A stretch of DNA of 64,000 nt from Ramlibacter sp. (lineage in GTDB: Bacteria; Pseudomonadota; Gammaproteobacteria; Burkholderiales; Burkholderiaceae_C): assembly GCA_019635415.1 (NCBI GenBank), contig JAHBZN010000002.1:744001-808000 (forward strand), given 5' to 3'. The notes under the pieces are model-generated. The model had not been told where the DNA came from. It saw nothing but the letters and a program-made list of their open reading frames with translations, and searched no databases. Below are positions 39,861 through 49,350 of this stretch, in pieces (the first letter of the stretch is position 1; each line of letters opens with the position of its first letter). The position numbers and the translations under genes are program-made.

Positions 39861-41183
39861 ATGAACGCACCGCAAACCAAAGAAGCTTCTCCCGCAGCCG
39901 CCGCCGCTGAGGCCTCCAACCCCCGGCGCCGCAAGGCGCTGACCGCGCTGGCGGCCGTGGTGGTGGTGGCCGGCCTGGGCTGGGGCGCCTGGGAATGGCT
40001 GGTCGCCAGCCACTACGAGTCGACCGACAACGCCTACGTGCAGGGCGACGTGGTCCAGATCACGCCGCAGATCGGCGGCACCGTCATGGCCATCCTGGCC
40101 GACGACACCGACTTCGTGAAGGCCGGCCAGCCGCTGGTCAAGCTCGACCCGGCCGACGCCCGCGTGGCGCTGGACCAGGCCGAGGCCAACCTCGCCCAGG
40201 CCGTGCGCCAGGTGCGCACGCTGTACGCCAACAACGGCTCGCTGCAGGCCCAGATCACACTGCGCGAGACCGACGTGGTCCGCGCACAGAGCGAGATCGC
40301 GCGCGCCAATGACGACCTCAACCGCCGCCAGTCGCTTGCTGGCAACGGTGCGGTGTCGCGCGAGGAACTGAACCACGCCCAGACCCAGCTGGCCAACGCC
40401 AAGAGCGCGCTGGCCGCGGCGCAGGCCGGCGTGACCGCCGCCAGGGAACAGCTGGCCAGCAACCAGGCCATGACCGAAGGCACCAGCGTCGAGCAGCACC
40501 CCAGCGTGCTGGCGGCCAGCGCCCGCGTGCGCGAGGCCTACCTCGCCCTGCAGCGCGCCACGCTACCCGCACCCGTGGATGGCTATGTGGCCAAGCGCAC
40601 CGTGCAGCTCGGCCAGCGCGTGGCGGCCGGCTCGCCGCTGATGTCGGTGATCCCGCTGCAGCAGGTCTGGGTGGACGCCAACTTCAAGGAGAGCCAGTTG
40701 CGCAACATCCGCATTGGCCAGCCCGTGAAGCTCACGGCCGACCTGTACGGCAAGAAGGTCGAGTACAAGGGTTCGGTGGTGGGCCTGGGCGTGGGCACCG
40801 GGGCGGCCTTTGCCCTGCTGCCGGCGCAGAACGCCACCGGCAACTGGATCAAGGTGGTGCAGCGTGTGCCGGTGCGCATTGCGCTGGATGCCAAGCAGAT
40901 CGCTGCCAGCCCGCTGCGCGTGGGCCTGTCGATGGATGCCGAAGTGGACGTGTCCAACCGCGACGGCAAGATGCTGGCCGATGGCTCGGCCGCATCGGCC
41001 AGCGCGCAGACCCAGGTCTACAGCGCGCTGGACCGCGGCGCCGATGCCGAGGTGCGCCGCGTCATCGTGGCCAATGCCGGCCGTGGCGCCGTGAGCCTGG
41101 CCACCCGGCGCGCACCGGTCGCCGTGTCGCAGGCCGCGCCCGTGGGCGCCGCCGGCCTGCCTGCCGGCACCGTGACACGCTGA
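39861..41183 (+). CDS. emrA: EmrA/HlyD-type membrane fusion protein of MFS efflux pump
   Basis: A 440-residue periplasmic adaptor with one N-terminal membrane helix (about 34-52). The lipoyl-like motif ESTDNAYVQGDVVQITPQIGG begins the periplasmic part, followed by a coiled-coil hairpin (about 110-215) and beta-barrel with VWVDANFKESQLRNIRIGQP, characteristic of EmrA. It links the EmrB-type transporter to the NodT-type channel. The C-terminal 70 residues are Ala-rich and longer than usual. GAAAGAA lies about 8 bases before the ATG. Confidence 0.93.
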   Translation: MNAPQTKEASPAAAAAEASNPRRRKALTALAAVVVVAGLGWGAWEWLVASHYESTDNAYVQGDVVQITPQIGGTVMAILADDTDFVKAGQPLVKLDPADARVALDQAEANLAQAVRQVRTLYANNGSLQAQITLRETDVVRAQSEIARANDDLNRRQSLAGNGAVSREELNHAQTQLANAKSALAAAQAGVTAAREQLASNQAMTEGTSVEQHPSVLAASARVREAYLALQRATLPAPVDGYVAKRTVQLGQRVAAGSPLMSVIPLQQVWVDANFKESQLRNIRIGQPVKLTADLYGKKVEYKGSVVGLGVGTGAAFALLPAQNATGNWIKVVQRVPVRIALDAKQIAASPLRVGLSMDAEVDVSNRDGKMLADGSAASASAQTQVYSALDRGADAEVRRVIVANAGRGAVSLATRRAPVAVSQAAPVGAAGLPAGTVTR

Positions 41184-41193
41184 GGACGGGCTC

Positions 41194-42753
41194 ATGGCCA
41201 ACGCCGACCACTACATGCCGCCCGCGCCGCTGCAGGGCGCAGCGCGCGGCTGGGGGACGCTGGGCCTGTCGGCCGCGACCTTCATGATCGTGCTCGACAC
41301 GTCGATCGCCAACGTGTCGCTGCCTGCCATCGCAGGCGACCTCAGTGTCAGCCCGAACCAGGGCACCTGGGTCATCACCAGCTTTGCGGTGGCCAATGCC
41401 ATCGCGGTGCCGCTCACGGGCTGGCTGTCGCAACGCTTCGGGCAGGTGCGCCTGTTCCTGGCCAGTTTGATGATGTTCGTGCTGGCCTCGTTCGCCTGCG
41501 GCATTGCGCCCAACATGGCCACGCTGATCGTGTTCCGCGCGATCCAGGGCTTTGTGGCCGGCCCCATCATCCCGCTGTCGCAGACGCTGCTGCTGTCCAG
41601 CTACCCCAAGGCACTGGCGGGCACGGCCATGGCCATGTGGGCCATGACCACGCTGGTGGCGCCGGTCATGGGGCCGCTGCTCGGGGGCTGGCTCACCGAC
41701 AACATCTCCTGGCCCTGGATCTTCTTCATCAACATCCCGGTGGGCATTGCCACGGTGATGCTGGTGGCGCGCCTGTACCTGGCGCGCGAGAGCCGCCGCC
41801 TCAAGCTGCCGATCGACTCGGTGGGCCTGGCCCTGCTGGTGCTGTGGATTGCCGCCATGCAGATCGTGCTGGACATTGGCAAGGAGTACGACTGGTTCCA
41901 CTCCCCGCTGGTGGTGGCGCTGAGCGTGGTGGCCGCCGTGGGGTTCAGCTTCTTCCTGATCTGGGAACTGACGGACCGGCACCCGGTGGTGGACCTGTCG
42001 CTGTTCAAGAGGCGCAACTTCTGGGCGGGCGCGCTGGCCACGGCCATCGGCTACGGGCTGTTCTTCGGCAACGTGGTGCTGCTGCCGCTGTGGCTGCAGC
42101 AGTTCATGGGCTACACAGCCACCCAGGCCGGCCTGGTGATGGCGCCCGTGGGGCTGCTGGCCATCGTGTTGTCACCCGTGGTGGGCAAGAACATCGGGCG
42201 CGTTGACCCACGGCGCTTTGCCACGTTTTCGTTCGCGGTGTTCGCGCTGGTGCTGTGGCTGCGCTCGCGCTTCAACACCCAGGCCGACCTGTTCACGATC
42301 ATGGTGCCCACCATCGTGCAGGGCATTGCCATGGCGTTCTTCTTCATTCCGCTGGTGACCATCACGCTGTCGGGCATCCCGCCCGAACGCATCCCGGCCG
42401 CCTCGGGCCTGTCCAACTTCATGCGCATCACGGCCGGCGCGTTTGGGACGTCCATCGTCACCACGCTGTGGGAGAACCGGGCCGCGCTGCACCACAGCCA
42501 GCTCTCGGAGGCCATCAACCCCGGCAGCCAGGCGGCGGTGGCCACCTTGCGCGGCCTGGAAGCTGCAGGGCTGAGCCACCAGCAGGCGCTGGCCCAGATC
42601 AACCGGCTGATCGACCAGCAGGCCTTCATGCTCGCGGCCAACGACATCTTCTACATCTCGGCCCTGCTGTTCCTGGCCCTCATTCCGCTGGTGTGGCTCT
42701 CGCACCCGCAGAGCGCCGCGGGCGGCTCGGACGCGGCGGCGGGCGCCCACTGA
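41194..42753 (+). CDS. emrB: EmrB/QacA (DHA2) MFS drug efflux transporter
   Basis: A 519-residue transporter with 14 helices. Motif D1-like LDTSIANVSLPAIAGDL and the loop-2-3 motif GWLSQRFGQVRLF identify the DHA2 family, as does the long central loop in the second half. It exports hydrophobic compounds by proton antiport; substrate unknown. It begins 10 bp after emrA. A strong hairpin (repeat copy E) after the stop probably ends the operon. Confidence 0.94.
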   Translation: MANADHYMPPAPLQGAARGWGTLGLSAATFMIVLDTSIANVSLPAIAGDLSVSPNQGTWVITSFAVANAIAVPLTGWLSQRFGQVRLFLASLMMFVLASFACGIAPNMATLIVFRAIQGFVAGPIIPLSQTLLLSSYPKALAGTAMAMWAMTTLVAPVMGPLLGGWLTDNISWPWIFFINIPVGIATVMLVARLYLARESRRLKLPIDSVGLALLVLWIAAMQIVLDIGKEYDWFHSPLVVALSVVAAVGFSFFLIWELTDRHPVVDLSLFKRRNFWAGALATAIGYGLFFGNVVLLPLWLQQFMGYTATQAGLVMAPVGLLAIVLSPVVGKNIGRVDPRRFATFSFAVFALVLWLRSRFNTQADLFTIMVPTIVQGIAMAFFFIPLVTITLSGIPPERIPAASGLSNFMRITAGAFGTSIVTTLWENRAALHHSQLSEAINPGSQAAVATLRGLEAAGLSHQQALAQINRLIDQQAFMLAANDIFYISALLFLALIPLVWLSHPQSAAGGSDAAAGAH

Positions 42754-42761
42754 AAACGCAG

Positions 42762-42817
42762 TTTCATAGCCAAAAGTGCCTGTAGCCCTTTCGGGCTGGG
42801 CACTTTCTGCTATGAAA
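42762..42817. repeat. dispersed hairpin repeat, copy E (complete, between convergent genes)
   Basis: A near-perfect 56-base stem-loop. TTTCATAGC pairs with GCTATGAAA, AAAGTGCC with GGCACTTT, and AGCCC with GGGCT around a TTTC loop. It carries the CTGTAGCCC motif of the family. Placed between the convergent emrB and rdgC genes, it could act as a bidirectional terminator, though T-tracts are weak. Confidence 0.7.
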
Positions 42818-42829
42818 TGAGGAGCGATT

Positions 42830-43780
42830 TCACACTGCGGCTGGCTCGGCCTCTTCCACCCCCAGCTCCCCGCCCAGCGCCTCGAGCAGGTCCGGGATCA
42901 GGCCGGACAGCTCGCCGGTGAGCAGGGCGGCGTCGGTGTCGAAGCCGTCGTCGTCCTTGCCGTCGGCCTGCACGCCGTCCATCACCACGTCCAGCAGCTT
43001 GAGCTTGCGGATCTGCGCGGTGTCGGTCAGCACGAACGACACGCGGTCGTTCCAGGTGAGTGCCAGTTGCGTGGGCAGCTTGCCCGCGGCCAGGTGCTGG
43101 GCCACCTCGTCGATGTCCAGCGTGTGGCGCGAATAGCGCACCGTGGACTTCTGGTCGTCGGGCGTCTTGAGCTCGCAGTCGCGGTCGATGCTGAAATTCC
43201 AGGGCGCCTCGCGTGTGCTCAGCCAGTGCGCCATGCCCGCGCTGGCGGTCATCTGGGTCTGCACCGGCTTCAGGCCGACCGCGGGCGCCGCACCGGGCAC
43301 GCTGGTGAGCGCTTCAATCAGGCTGGTGACGATCCGGTCTGCGCCGGTGAGGCTGCCGCTGTCCACGACCAGCAGGCGGTTGGCCGGGTCCAGCCACAGC
43401 AGCGTGGTGCTGCGCTTGGTGAAGGCGCGCGGCAGCAGCTCGAAGACGATCTCCTCCTTGAACTCCTTCTTGAGCTTGGCGCCCACGCGTTCGCGGCCGG
43501 TCTCCTGCCTGTATTTTTCAATCCGCTCCTCCAGCGCGGCCTTGATGGCCGACGCGGGCACGGGGCGGCGCTCGACGCAGAACTTGAGGATGACCTGGCC
43601 GCCCACGCTTTCGGCCAGCACGTCGCTCTTGTTGCCGCGCGGCGGCACCCAGCCCTGGGCGTCGGGCTGCGTGGCGGCGCAGGGCACAAAGCGGGCGGCC
43701 TGCAGCGCCTCTTCCAGCGCGGGCAGGGCGGGCATCACGAACTCGGGAGCGAGGCGAAAGAACGCGGAGGATTTGAACAT
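42830..43780 (-). CDS. rdgC: recombination-associated protein RdgC
   Basis: A 316-residue protein that forms a DNA-encircling dimer and limits RecA activity. The start MFKSSAFFRLAP fits the family's MxFKN-like N-terminus, so 43780 is preferred over an ATG 7 codons upstream. Conserved pieces include GWVPPRGN, ILPA-like VPASAIKAALEERI, and RDCELKTPDDQKSTVRY. Length is normal (about 300). The C-terminus is acidic. It converges on emrB. No clear ribosome-binding site; the gap to the lipocalin gene upstream is 86 bp. Confidence 0.94.
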   Translation of the reverse strand: MFKSSAFFRLAPEFVMPALPALEEALQAARFVPCAATQPDAQGWVPPRGNKSDVLAESVGGQVILKFCVERRPVPASAIKAALEERIEKYRQETGRERVGAKLKKEFKEEIVFELLPRAFTKRSTTLLWLDPANRLLVVDSGSLTGADRIVTSLIEALTSVPGAAPAVGLKPVQTQMTASAGMAHWLSTREAPWNFSIDRDCELKTPDDQKSTVRYSRHTLDIDEVAQHLAAGKLPTQLALTWNDRVSFVLTDTAQIRKLKLLDVVMDGVQADGKDDDGFDTDAALLTGELSGLIPDLLEALGGELGVEEAEPAAV

Positions 43781-43866
43781 CGGAACCGGGGGAGTGTGCA
43801 TGTGGCGCCCAGCGGGGCCACGGGGGGAAAGGGAGCAAAGGGCGCCATTCTAGACGCCGCCGCCAC

Positions 43867-44949
43867 TCACAGGCGAAGCGGCCGGGCGTAGCCCGTCATC
43901 TCCAGGTAGCCGCGCGCCACGGTCTTGCCGTTGCTGTCCAGCATGTCGCTCAGGCCTTCCCAGTAGATGGCGCCCGTGGAGCCGCGGCTGTCGAGCTCCT
44001 GGTTGTCGACGACGGCCTTGATCGTGTAGAAGTCCACCGGCGTGCGCACGATCCACTCCACGGGGTAGCGCGCCTGGGACAACGGGCTTTTCCAGATGCG
44101 CTGCGGCCTGAACTCGTTCTCGCCGCGGCTGGCGATGTAGCGCGTGCCCCCGTCGGCGGAACGGAACGAGCCGCCATCCCACAGCGTGCTGCCGTCCTGG
44201 CGGCGCAGGCGGAAGGCGGTCAGCGCGCCGCCATCCAGATAGTTCATGCCGATCCAGTCCCAGCCCACGGCTTCGGGGTGCAGCAGCGACTCGCTCCATT
44301 CGTGGTCCAGCCAGGCCTTGCCCTGCACCTTGAACGGCTGGCCGCGCAGCGTGATCGTGCCGGTGGTGGCCAGTTGCGGCTGGCTGTAGTAGTAGCTGGC
44401 CTGGGCCTCGTCCGGCCCCTTGCGCGACAGGCCGTCCCGGCCCTGCAGCAGCACCGCCTGGGTCGGGGCGCAACGCAGGTCCATGGCGAAGTCGGCCGCC
44501 GCCACGACGGCGTCGTAACCCTTTGCACTGCGGCGCAGTGACCAGTCGCGCAACTGCAGGGCCGTGTCGGTCTCGCTTGCCTGCGCCACCTCGAAGCCCT
44601 GGCGTGCGATGCGCTGGTCGTGCCAGAGCTTGCGGCCCTGCACGTCGGTGATGGCGGCGTGCGCGAACAGCAGTTGCCGGGCCGCAAAGGCCGACTGCAT
44701 GCCCTGCGTGGCGTCGACCCGGCTGCGGAAAAAAGTGACCTGGAAGCCAAACTCGCGCTGGCCATCGGTGGCATGGCCCGTCACGTACCACCATTCGGTG
44801 CGAAAGGCCGGGTGCGCGCCGTGGTCGCGGGGGAACTGCAGGCGCCTTGCGGGCAGCGCGTGGGCCGCGCCGCCCAGGCCCGCCGCACTGGCCAGGCCCG
44901 CGGCCAGCAGGCTGCGCCGGGAGAAGGGGGGCCATGCAGCGTGAACCAT
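43867..44949 (-). CDS. lipocalin-like / carotenoid 1,2-hydratase-related secreted protein (AttH-type)
   Basis: A 360-residue exported protein. FSRRSLLAAGLASAAG is a twin-arginine signal, followed by the mature start LPARRLQFPRDHGAHP. TEWWYVTGHAT and KAWLDHEWSESLL are typical of the CrtC/AttH lipocalin-like fold. Close relatives are usually encoded next to FtsX-type ABC permeases and LolD-like ATPases, as here (permease two genes upstream), so it likely works in the cell envelope with that transporter. No carotenoid genes are nearby, so a hydratase role is doubtful. Confidence 0.88.
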   Translation of the reverse strand: MVHAAWPPFSRRSLLAAGLASAAGLGGAAHALPARRLQFPRDHGAHPAFRTEWWYVTGHATDGQREFGFQVTFFRSRVDATQGMQSAFAARQLLFAHAAITDVQGRKLWHDQRIARQGFEVAQASETDTALQLRDWSLRRSAKGYDAVVAAADFAMDLRCAPTQAVLLQGRDGLSRKGPDEAQASYYYSQPQLATTGTITLRGQPFKVQGKAWLDHEWSESLLHPEAVGWDWIGMNYLDGGALTAFRLRRQDGSTLWDGGSFRSADGGTRYIASRGENEFRPQRIWKSPLSQARYPVEWIVRTPVDFYTIKAVVDNQELDSRGSTGAIYWEGLSDMLDSNGKTVARGYLEMTGYARPLRL

Positions 44950-44961
44950 GGGGGCGTGCCG

Positions 44962-46026
44962 TCAGGCCAGCAGCGCGGCCACGCGGCGGGTGGCCCCGGC
45001 ACAGTCGCCAAAGGTGCGCTCCACCCAGTCGCCGCTGTGGTAGGTCGGCAGGTAGCGCTCGCCCGAGTCGCACAGCAGCGAGAGCAGGGAGCCGCTCTGG
45101 CCGGCTTCGCGCATCTGCGTGGCCAGAGTCAGCATGCCCACCAGGTTGGTGCCGGTGGACGGACCCACGCGCCGCCCCAGCAGGGCCGACAGCGCGCGCA
45201 TGGCGGCGATCGATTCGGCGTCGGGCACGTCGATCATGCGGTCCACCAGCTCGCGGATGAAGCTGGGTTCCACGCGCGGCCGGCCAATGCCCTCGATGCG
45301 CGAGCCCGGGCCGGTCAGTGTGGCGTCGCCACCGGCGTGGTAGGCGCTGAACACCGAGCCCTGGGGCTCGGCCACGCACAGTTGCGTGGCGTGGCGCTGG
45401 TAGCGCACGAAGCGGCCGATCGTGGCGCTGGTGCCGCCCGTGCCCGCGCCCACCACGATCCAGCGCGGCACCGGGTGGCGCTCGCGCGCCATCTGGCTGA
45501 ACATGCTTTCGGCGATGTTGTTGTTGCCGCGCCAGTCGGTGGCACGCTCGGCGTAGGTGAACTGGTCCATGTAGTGGCCGCCGCTCTGGCTGGCCAGCGC
45601 GCGTGCTTCGGCGTAGACCTGCGTGGCGCTGTCCACCAGGTGGCAGCGGCCGCCGTAGAACTCGATCTGCGCGATCTTCTCGGGCGAGGTGCTGCGCGGC
45701 ATCACGGCAATGAAGGGCAGGCCCAGCAGCCGCGCAAAGTAGGCCTCGCTCACGGCGGTGGAGCCGCTGGACGACTCCACGATGGTCGATCCCTCCCGCA
45801 CCCAGCCGTTGCACAGCGCGTACAGGAACAGCGAGCGCGCCAGCCGGTGCTTGAGGCTGCCGGTGGGGTGGGTCGATTCGTCCTTGAGGTACAGGTCGAT
45901 GCCGCGACTGCTGAACGCCGGCAGCGGCAGCGGGATCAGGTGCGTGTCGGCGCTGCGCTGGAAGTCGGCCTCGATGCGGGCAATCGCGTCATGCGCCCAG
46001 GCGCGAAGGGGTGGGGTGGCAGGCAT
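44962..46026 (-). CDS. PLP-dependent cysteine synthase family protein
   Basis: A 354-residue fold-type II PLP enzyme. The Schiff-base Lys lies in [12 protein letters not shown], the substrate loop is [20 protein letters not shown], and phosphate binding is by [14 protein letters not shown]. The SSSGSTA loop differs from the TSGNTG of CysK and matches a less-studied group with L-cysteine desulfhydrase members. The product could therefore be a cysteine desulfhydrase or synthase. It begins 18 bp after the permease stop and is followed 12 bp later by the lipocalin gene; the three look like one operon. Confidence 0.88.
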   Translation of the reverse strand: MPATPPLRAWAHDAIARIEADFQRSADTHLIPLPLPAFSSRGIDLYLKDESTHPTGSLKHRLARSLFLYALCNGWVREGSTIVESSSGSTAVSEAYFARLLGLPFIAVMPRSTSPEKIAQIEFYGGRCHLVDSATQVYAEARALASQSGGHYMDQFTYAERATDWRGNNNIAESMFSQMARERHPVPRWIVVGAGTGGTSATIGRFVRYQRHATQLCVAEPQGSVFSAYHAGGDATLTGPGSRIEGIGRPRVEPSFIRELVDRMIDVPDAESIAAMRALSALLGRRVGPSTGTNLVGMLTLATQMREAGQSGSLLSLLCDSGERYLPTYHSGDWVERTFGDCAGATRRVAALLA

Positions 46027-46044
46027 CGCGGCATTGTCGCAGGG

Positions 46045-48603
46045 CTACCAGTCCTCCTTGACGGCCAGCACGGCGTCCCGGCCCGCGGCCGCGCGGCCCG
46101 CGAGCCACGCCGTGGCGGTGCCGGCCGCCACCACGGCGGCGCACAGCGCCAGCAACCGCGGCCAGGGCAGGGCCAGCTCCATGGTCCAGTGAAAGCTCTG
46201 CGGGTTGACCACGTGGACCAGCACCACGCTGACCGCCAGGCCCAGCACCAGACCGGCCAGCGAGCCGATCAGCGTCCAGGCCGCCCCCTCGCCGGCCACC
46301 ACGGCCAGGATCTGCCGCCGCGTGAGTCCCAGGTGGGCCAGCAGGCCGAACTCCTTGCGCCGCGCCAGCACCTGGGCACTGAAATTGGCGGCCACGCCGA
46401 ACAGCCCGATGGCAATGGCCACGGCCTGCAGCCAGTAGGTCACGGCAAAGCTGCGGTCGAAGATACGCAGCGAGGTGGCCCGGATCTGCCCCGCGGAGGC
46501 AAACTCCAGCAGCCCGTCGGTGCCCGTGGTGGCGCGTGCGAGTTCGCGCACGGCGGCCTGCACCTGCGCGGCGTCGGCGCCGGGTTGCAGCCACAGCGCC
46601 AGGTCGTTGCTGCGGGTGTCGCCGGTGAGGCGCTCGAAGTCGGCCTGCGCCATGACGATGGAGCCGCCCTGGCGGGCATAGTCGCGCCACACCCCCGCTA
46701 CAAAAAACGTAGCTGAATGTGGCCGCCCGTCAAGGGCTACAGGCCTGAAAGCCTCTGAAAGCGCGGCAAAGGCCTGGCCCGGCCGCGCGCCGTACAGGTC
46801 CACCATGGCCTCGCTCACGTACACGGCGGTCTGGCCCTCGGGCATGGGCAGCGGCCCGCTCACCAGCGGCAGGGCCTCCTGCGCGCGGCCGAGCGCGCGG
46901 GCGATCAGCGTCACACTCGGGCGCGCCGGGTCCAGTTGCAGCGGCACGATGCGCAGCGTGCCCAGGCGCGCCACCCCGGGCAGCCGTGCCACGCCCTGCA
47001 CCAGCGCTGGGGGGAGGAAGAGGGTGTCGGTGCTGCCCGGCGCGCTGGTGCTGCGCACGTACAGCTCGGCCGGCAGCATGGTGTCGAGCCACTGCACCAT
47101 GCTGTCGCGGAAGCTGGCCACCATGACCGTGAGGGCCACCGCCAGGCTCAGCGAGGCCACCACGCCACTCACCGCCACGGCCGCGCTCTCGCGCACGCGG
47201 CGCGCGCGCTCCACCGCAAGCAGCGGCAGCAGGCGCTGCGCCACCCACGGCGCCAGGCGGTCGTACAGCGCGGCCACGGCCCAGGGCAGGGCGGTGATGC
47301 CGCCCACCAGCAACAGGCCCACTGAAAGGTAGGCCGCCAGCGGGATGCCCGCCACGGGCGGCAGCAGCGCCATCAAGCCCCCTGCGGCAATCAGGCCCAG
47401 GCTCAGCGCTTGGCGGCGGCCCGTGTGCACGGCCATGCCCAGCCCCTTGAGCGTCTGGGCCAGCGGCAGGCGCTGTGCGGCGCGGGCCGGCCACCAGCCG
47501 CCCGCCAGGGCCGCCAGCACGCCGAGCGCGCCATAGGCCAGCGCGGCCAGGCCGTCCCATTGCAGCGCGGGCGCCACACCGGCGAAGTAGCCGCCGCCCA
47601 GGTCCCCCCCGAGCAGGCGCAGGGCCAGCAGGGCCAATGCGGTGCCCAGCGCCACGCCGGCCGCACTGCCCAGCAGACCCAACAGGCCCGATTCCACGAG
47701 CACCAGCCGCAGCCGCTGGCGCGCCGTGAGCCCCAGCACGCCCAGCAGCGCCAGTTGCTGTGCGCGCCGTGCCACGCTCAGCGAGAGCACCGAAAACACC
47801 AGGAAGGCGCCGGTGAACAGGGCCACCAGCGCCAGCACCGTGAGATTGACCCGGTAGGCGCGCGACAACTGGTCCACGCGCTGCACGGCATCGCCTGGGG
47901 CGCTGGCCGTGATGTGGCCCGGCAGCGCCAGCGCGCGCAGCACGGCGTCGCGCCCGACGCCCGCGCGCAGCCGCAGGTCGATGCGCGTGAGTTCGCCGCC
48001 GCGGCCCAGCAGGTCCTGCGCGGCGCCGATGTCCATCACCGCCAGCGGCGCCCCGCCGGCGCTCACCGTGCCGCCCACGCGCACCGTGCGCAGCTGCTGG
48101 CCGACCTGCACCTGCAGCTCGGGCTCGCCCCGGCCCGCGCCATCCAGCAAGGCTTGCGCCGCGGGGTTGAGGAACACCACGCCCGGTGCAAACAGCGCCA
48201 TGCGGTCGGCGCCGGCCGCGGGCAGTGGCAGCAGCGCCGGCGCCACACCGGCCACCACCAGCGCGTCCACGCCCAGCAGGCGCAGCGCCTTGCGCTGGCC
48301 GCGCGGCGTGAGCATCAGGGTCTGCGCCTCCAGCACCGGGCTGGCCAGTGCCACCCCGGGCTGGGTGGCCACACGGGCGAACAGGGCCTCGTCAAAGCCG
48401 CCACGCACCGCGCGCAGCTCCAGGTCCGGCTGGCCGTTGACCGAGCGCACTGCGCTGGAAAATTCGCTGAGCGCCGAGGCGTTGATCAGGTGGACCGAAA
48501 ACGCCAGCGCCACCCCCAGCATCACGGCCAGCACCGCCGCCGCGTTGCGCCACGGATGGTGGCGCAGCTCCTGCCAGGAGAAGGTGGTGAGAAGGGCGCG
48601 CAT
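46045..48603 (-). CDS. FtsX-like ABC transporter permease (LolC/MacB-type, two domains)
   Basis: An 852-residue permease with about ten membrane helices in two FtsX units. It starts MRALLTTFSWQELRHHPWRN, typical of this group, then a helix and a large periplasmic part. An FtsX domain lies around residues 270-400, further helices follow, and a second FtsX domain ends the protein (FGLLAHLGLTRRQILAVVAGEGA). No ATPase is adjacent; a LolD-like ATPase (61656-62303) on the same strand 13 kb away is the likely partner. A dispersed repeat (copy F) encodes part of a periplasmic loop (PHSATFFVAG). The start at 48603 has no good ribosome-binding site. Confidence 0.88.
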   Translation of the reverse strand: MRALLTTFSWQELRHHPWRNAAAVLAVMLGVALAFSVHLINASALSEFSSAVRSVNGQPDLELRAVRGGFDEALFARVATQPGVALASPVLEAQTLMLTPRGQRKALRLLGVDALVVAGVAPALLPLPAAGADRMALFAPGVVFLNPAAQALLDGAGRGEPELQVQVGQQLRTVRVGGTVSAGGAPLAVMDIGAAQDLLGRGGELTRIDLRLRAGVGRDAVLRALALPGHITASAPGDAVQRVDQLSRAYRVNLTVLALVALFTGAFLVFSVLSLSVARRAQQLALLGVLGLTARQRLRLVLVESGLLGLLGSAAGVALGTALALLALRLLGGDLGGGYFAGVAPALQWDGLAALAYGALGVLAALAGGWWPARAAQRLPLAQTLKGLGMAVHTGRRQALSLGLIAAGGLMALLPPVAGIPLAAYLSVGLLLVGGITALPWAVAALYDRLAPWVAQRLLPLLAVERARRVRESAAVAVSGVVASLSLAVALTVMVASFRDSMVQWLDTMLPAELYVRSTSAPGSTDTLFLPPALVQGVARLPGVARLGTLRIVPLQLDPARPSVTLIARALGRAQEALPLVSGPLPMPEGQTAVYVSEAMVDLYGARPGQAFAALSEAFRPVALDGRPHSATFFVAGVWRDYARQGGSIVMAQADFERLTGDTRSNDLALWLQPGADAAQVQAAVRELARATTGTDGLLEFASAGQIRATSLRIFDRSFAVTYWLQAVAIAIGLFGVAANFSAQVLARRKEFGLLAHLGLTRRQILAVVAGEGAAWTLIGSLAGLVLGLAVSVVLVHVVNPQSFHWTMELALPWPRLLALCAAVVAAGTATAWLAGRAAAGRDAVLAVKEDW
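46697..46745 (-). repeat. dispersed hairpin repeat, copy F (in permease gene)
   Basis: The plus strand reads GCTACAAAAAACGTAGC, a spacer, then AAGGGCTACAGGCC. It is the same arrangement as copy A in the opposite reading direction relative to position. It remains in frame in the permease gene. Confidence 0.55.
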
Positions 48604-48744
48604 GGGAGGGATTGTGCGCGGAGGAGGCAGGGCGGGGCGCAGGATTTGCGCTATAAATTGTCCGCTTGGCGGTGCGTTTCTCCAGGTGCCGGTTCGATGA
48701 ACGACGCTCACCGCATTTGCCGGACGTAATCGCCGAATCAATTC

Positions 48745-49302
48745 ATGACCCCTCTCAACGATCTTTCCAACGCGTTGCGGGCATCCGCAGGCATCCGGGC
48801 CGTTGCCGACCTGGGGGTGGTCGACGAGGGGCGCGTGGGCCATGCCGCCTGCACGGTCTCCGTGGGGCTGGAGCAGTGGCGGGGGCTGTACTTCGTCGCG
48901 GTGTCGGTGCGTCACCAGAAGAACCGGGCCGGCGGCCAGACCCGGGTCGTCAAATGGCCCTACAGCCGCGTCGCCGCCGCCGACCTGGCGGGCGTCATCA
49001 CCGACCTGCAAACGCTTGAAGCGGCCGCGGCCAGCGGGTTCCCGGCGGGCCCGCGGAGCTGGCTGGGCCGCGCGTTGGACCGGCTCACGGGAGCCGAGTC
49101 ATTGGGCGAATACCGTTTTGCGTCGGTGGTGCAGGGGGAGGACGAGTCCGCGTGCGAGATGGTGGCCCGCCTGACGCGGTGGCGGTCGGGGCTGGAGGTG
49201 TCACTGGCCAACCGCCGGCCCGGCGTGGAAACCCTCTTTGCGCAGTTTCCGCACAAGGCCTGCGCGGGCTTGCGGCAGGCCCTCGAACGCTACGCCGGCT
49301 GA
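48745..49302 (+). CDS. hypothetical protein
   Basis: A 185-residue protein of no family I recognise. No signal peptide or membrane helix is seen. It contains beta-strand-like stretches (TVSVGLEQWRGLYFVAVSVRH) and is moderately basic. It diverges from the permease, with 141 bp between starts that include TATAAA at about 48650. It lies 48 bp before the nitrile hydratase alpha gene on the same strand, so a link with that enzyme, for example as an accessory protein, is possible but has no sequence support. There is no good ribosome-binding site at the ATG. Confidence 0.65.
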   Translation: MTPLNDLSNALRASAGIRAVADLGVVDEGRVGHAACTVSVGLEQWRGLYFVAVSVRHQKNRAGGQTRVVKWPYSRVAAADLAGVITDLQTLEAAAASGFPAGPRSWLGRALDRLTGAESLGEYRFASVVQGEDESACEMVARLTRWRSGLEVSLANRRPGVETLFAQFPHKACAGLRQALERYAG

Positions 49303-49350
49303 CCACTTTGGGCAGAATGGAGCCCACCACCGAGAACGGGGAGCAGGCCC

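Noticed and set aside
43867..44949. Carotenoid biosynthesis role for the CrtC-like protein
   Set aside because: No other carotenoid genes are near, it has a Tat signal, and the FtsX permease context points to an envelope lipocalin function.
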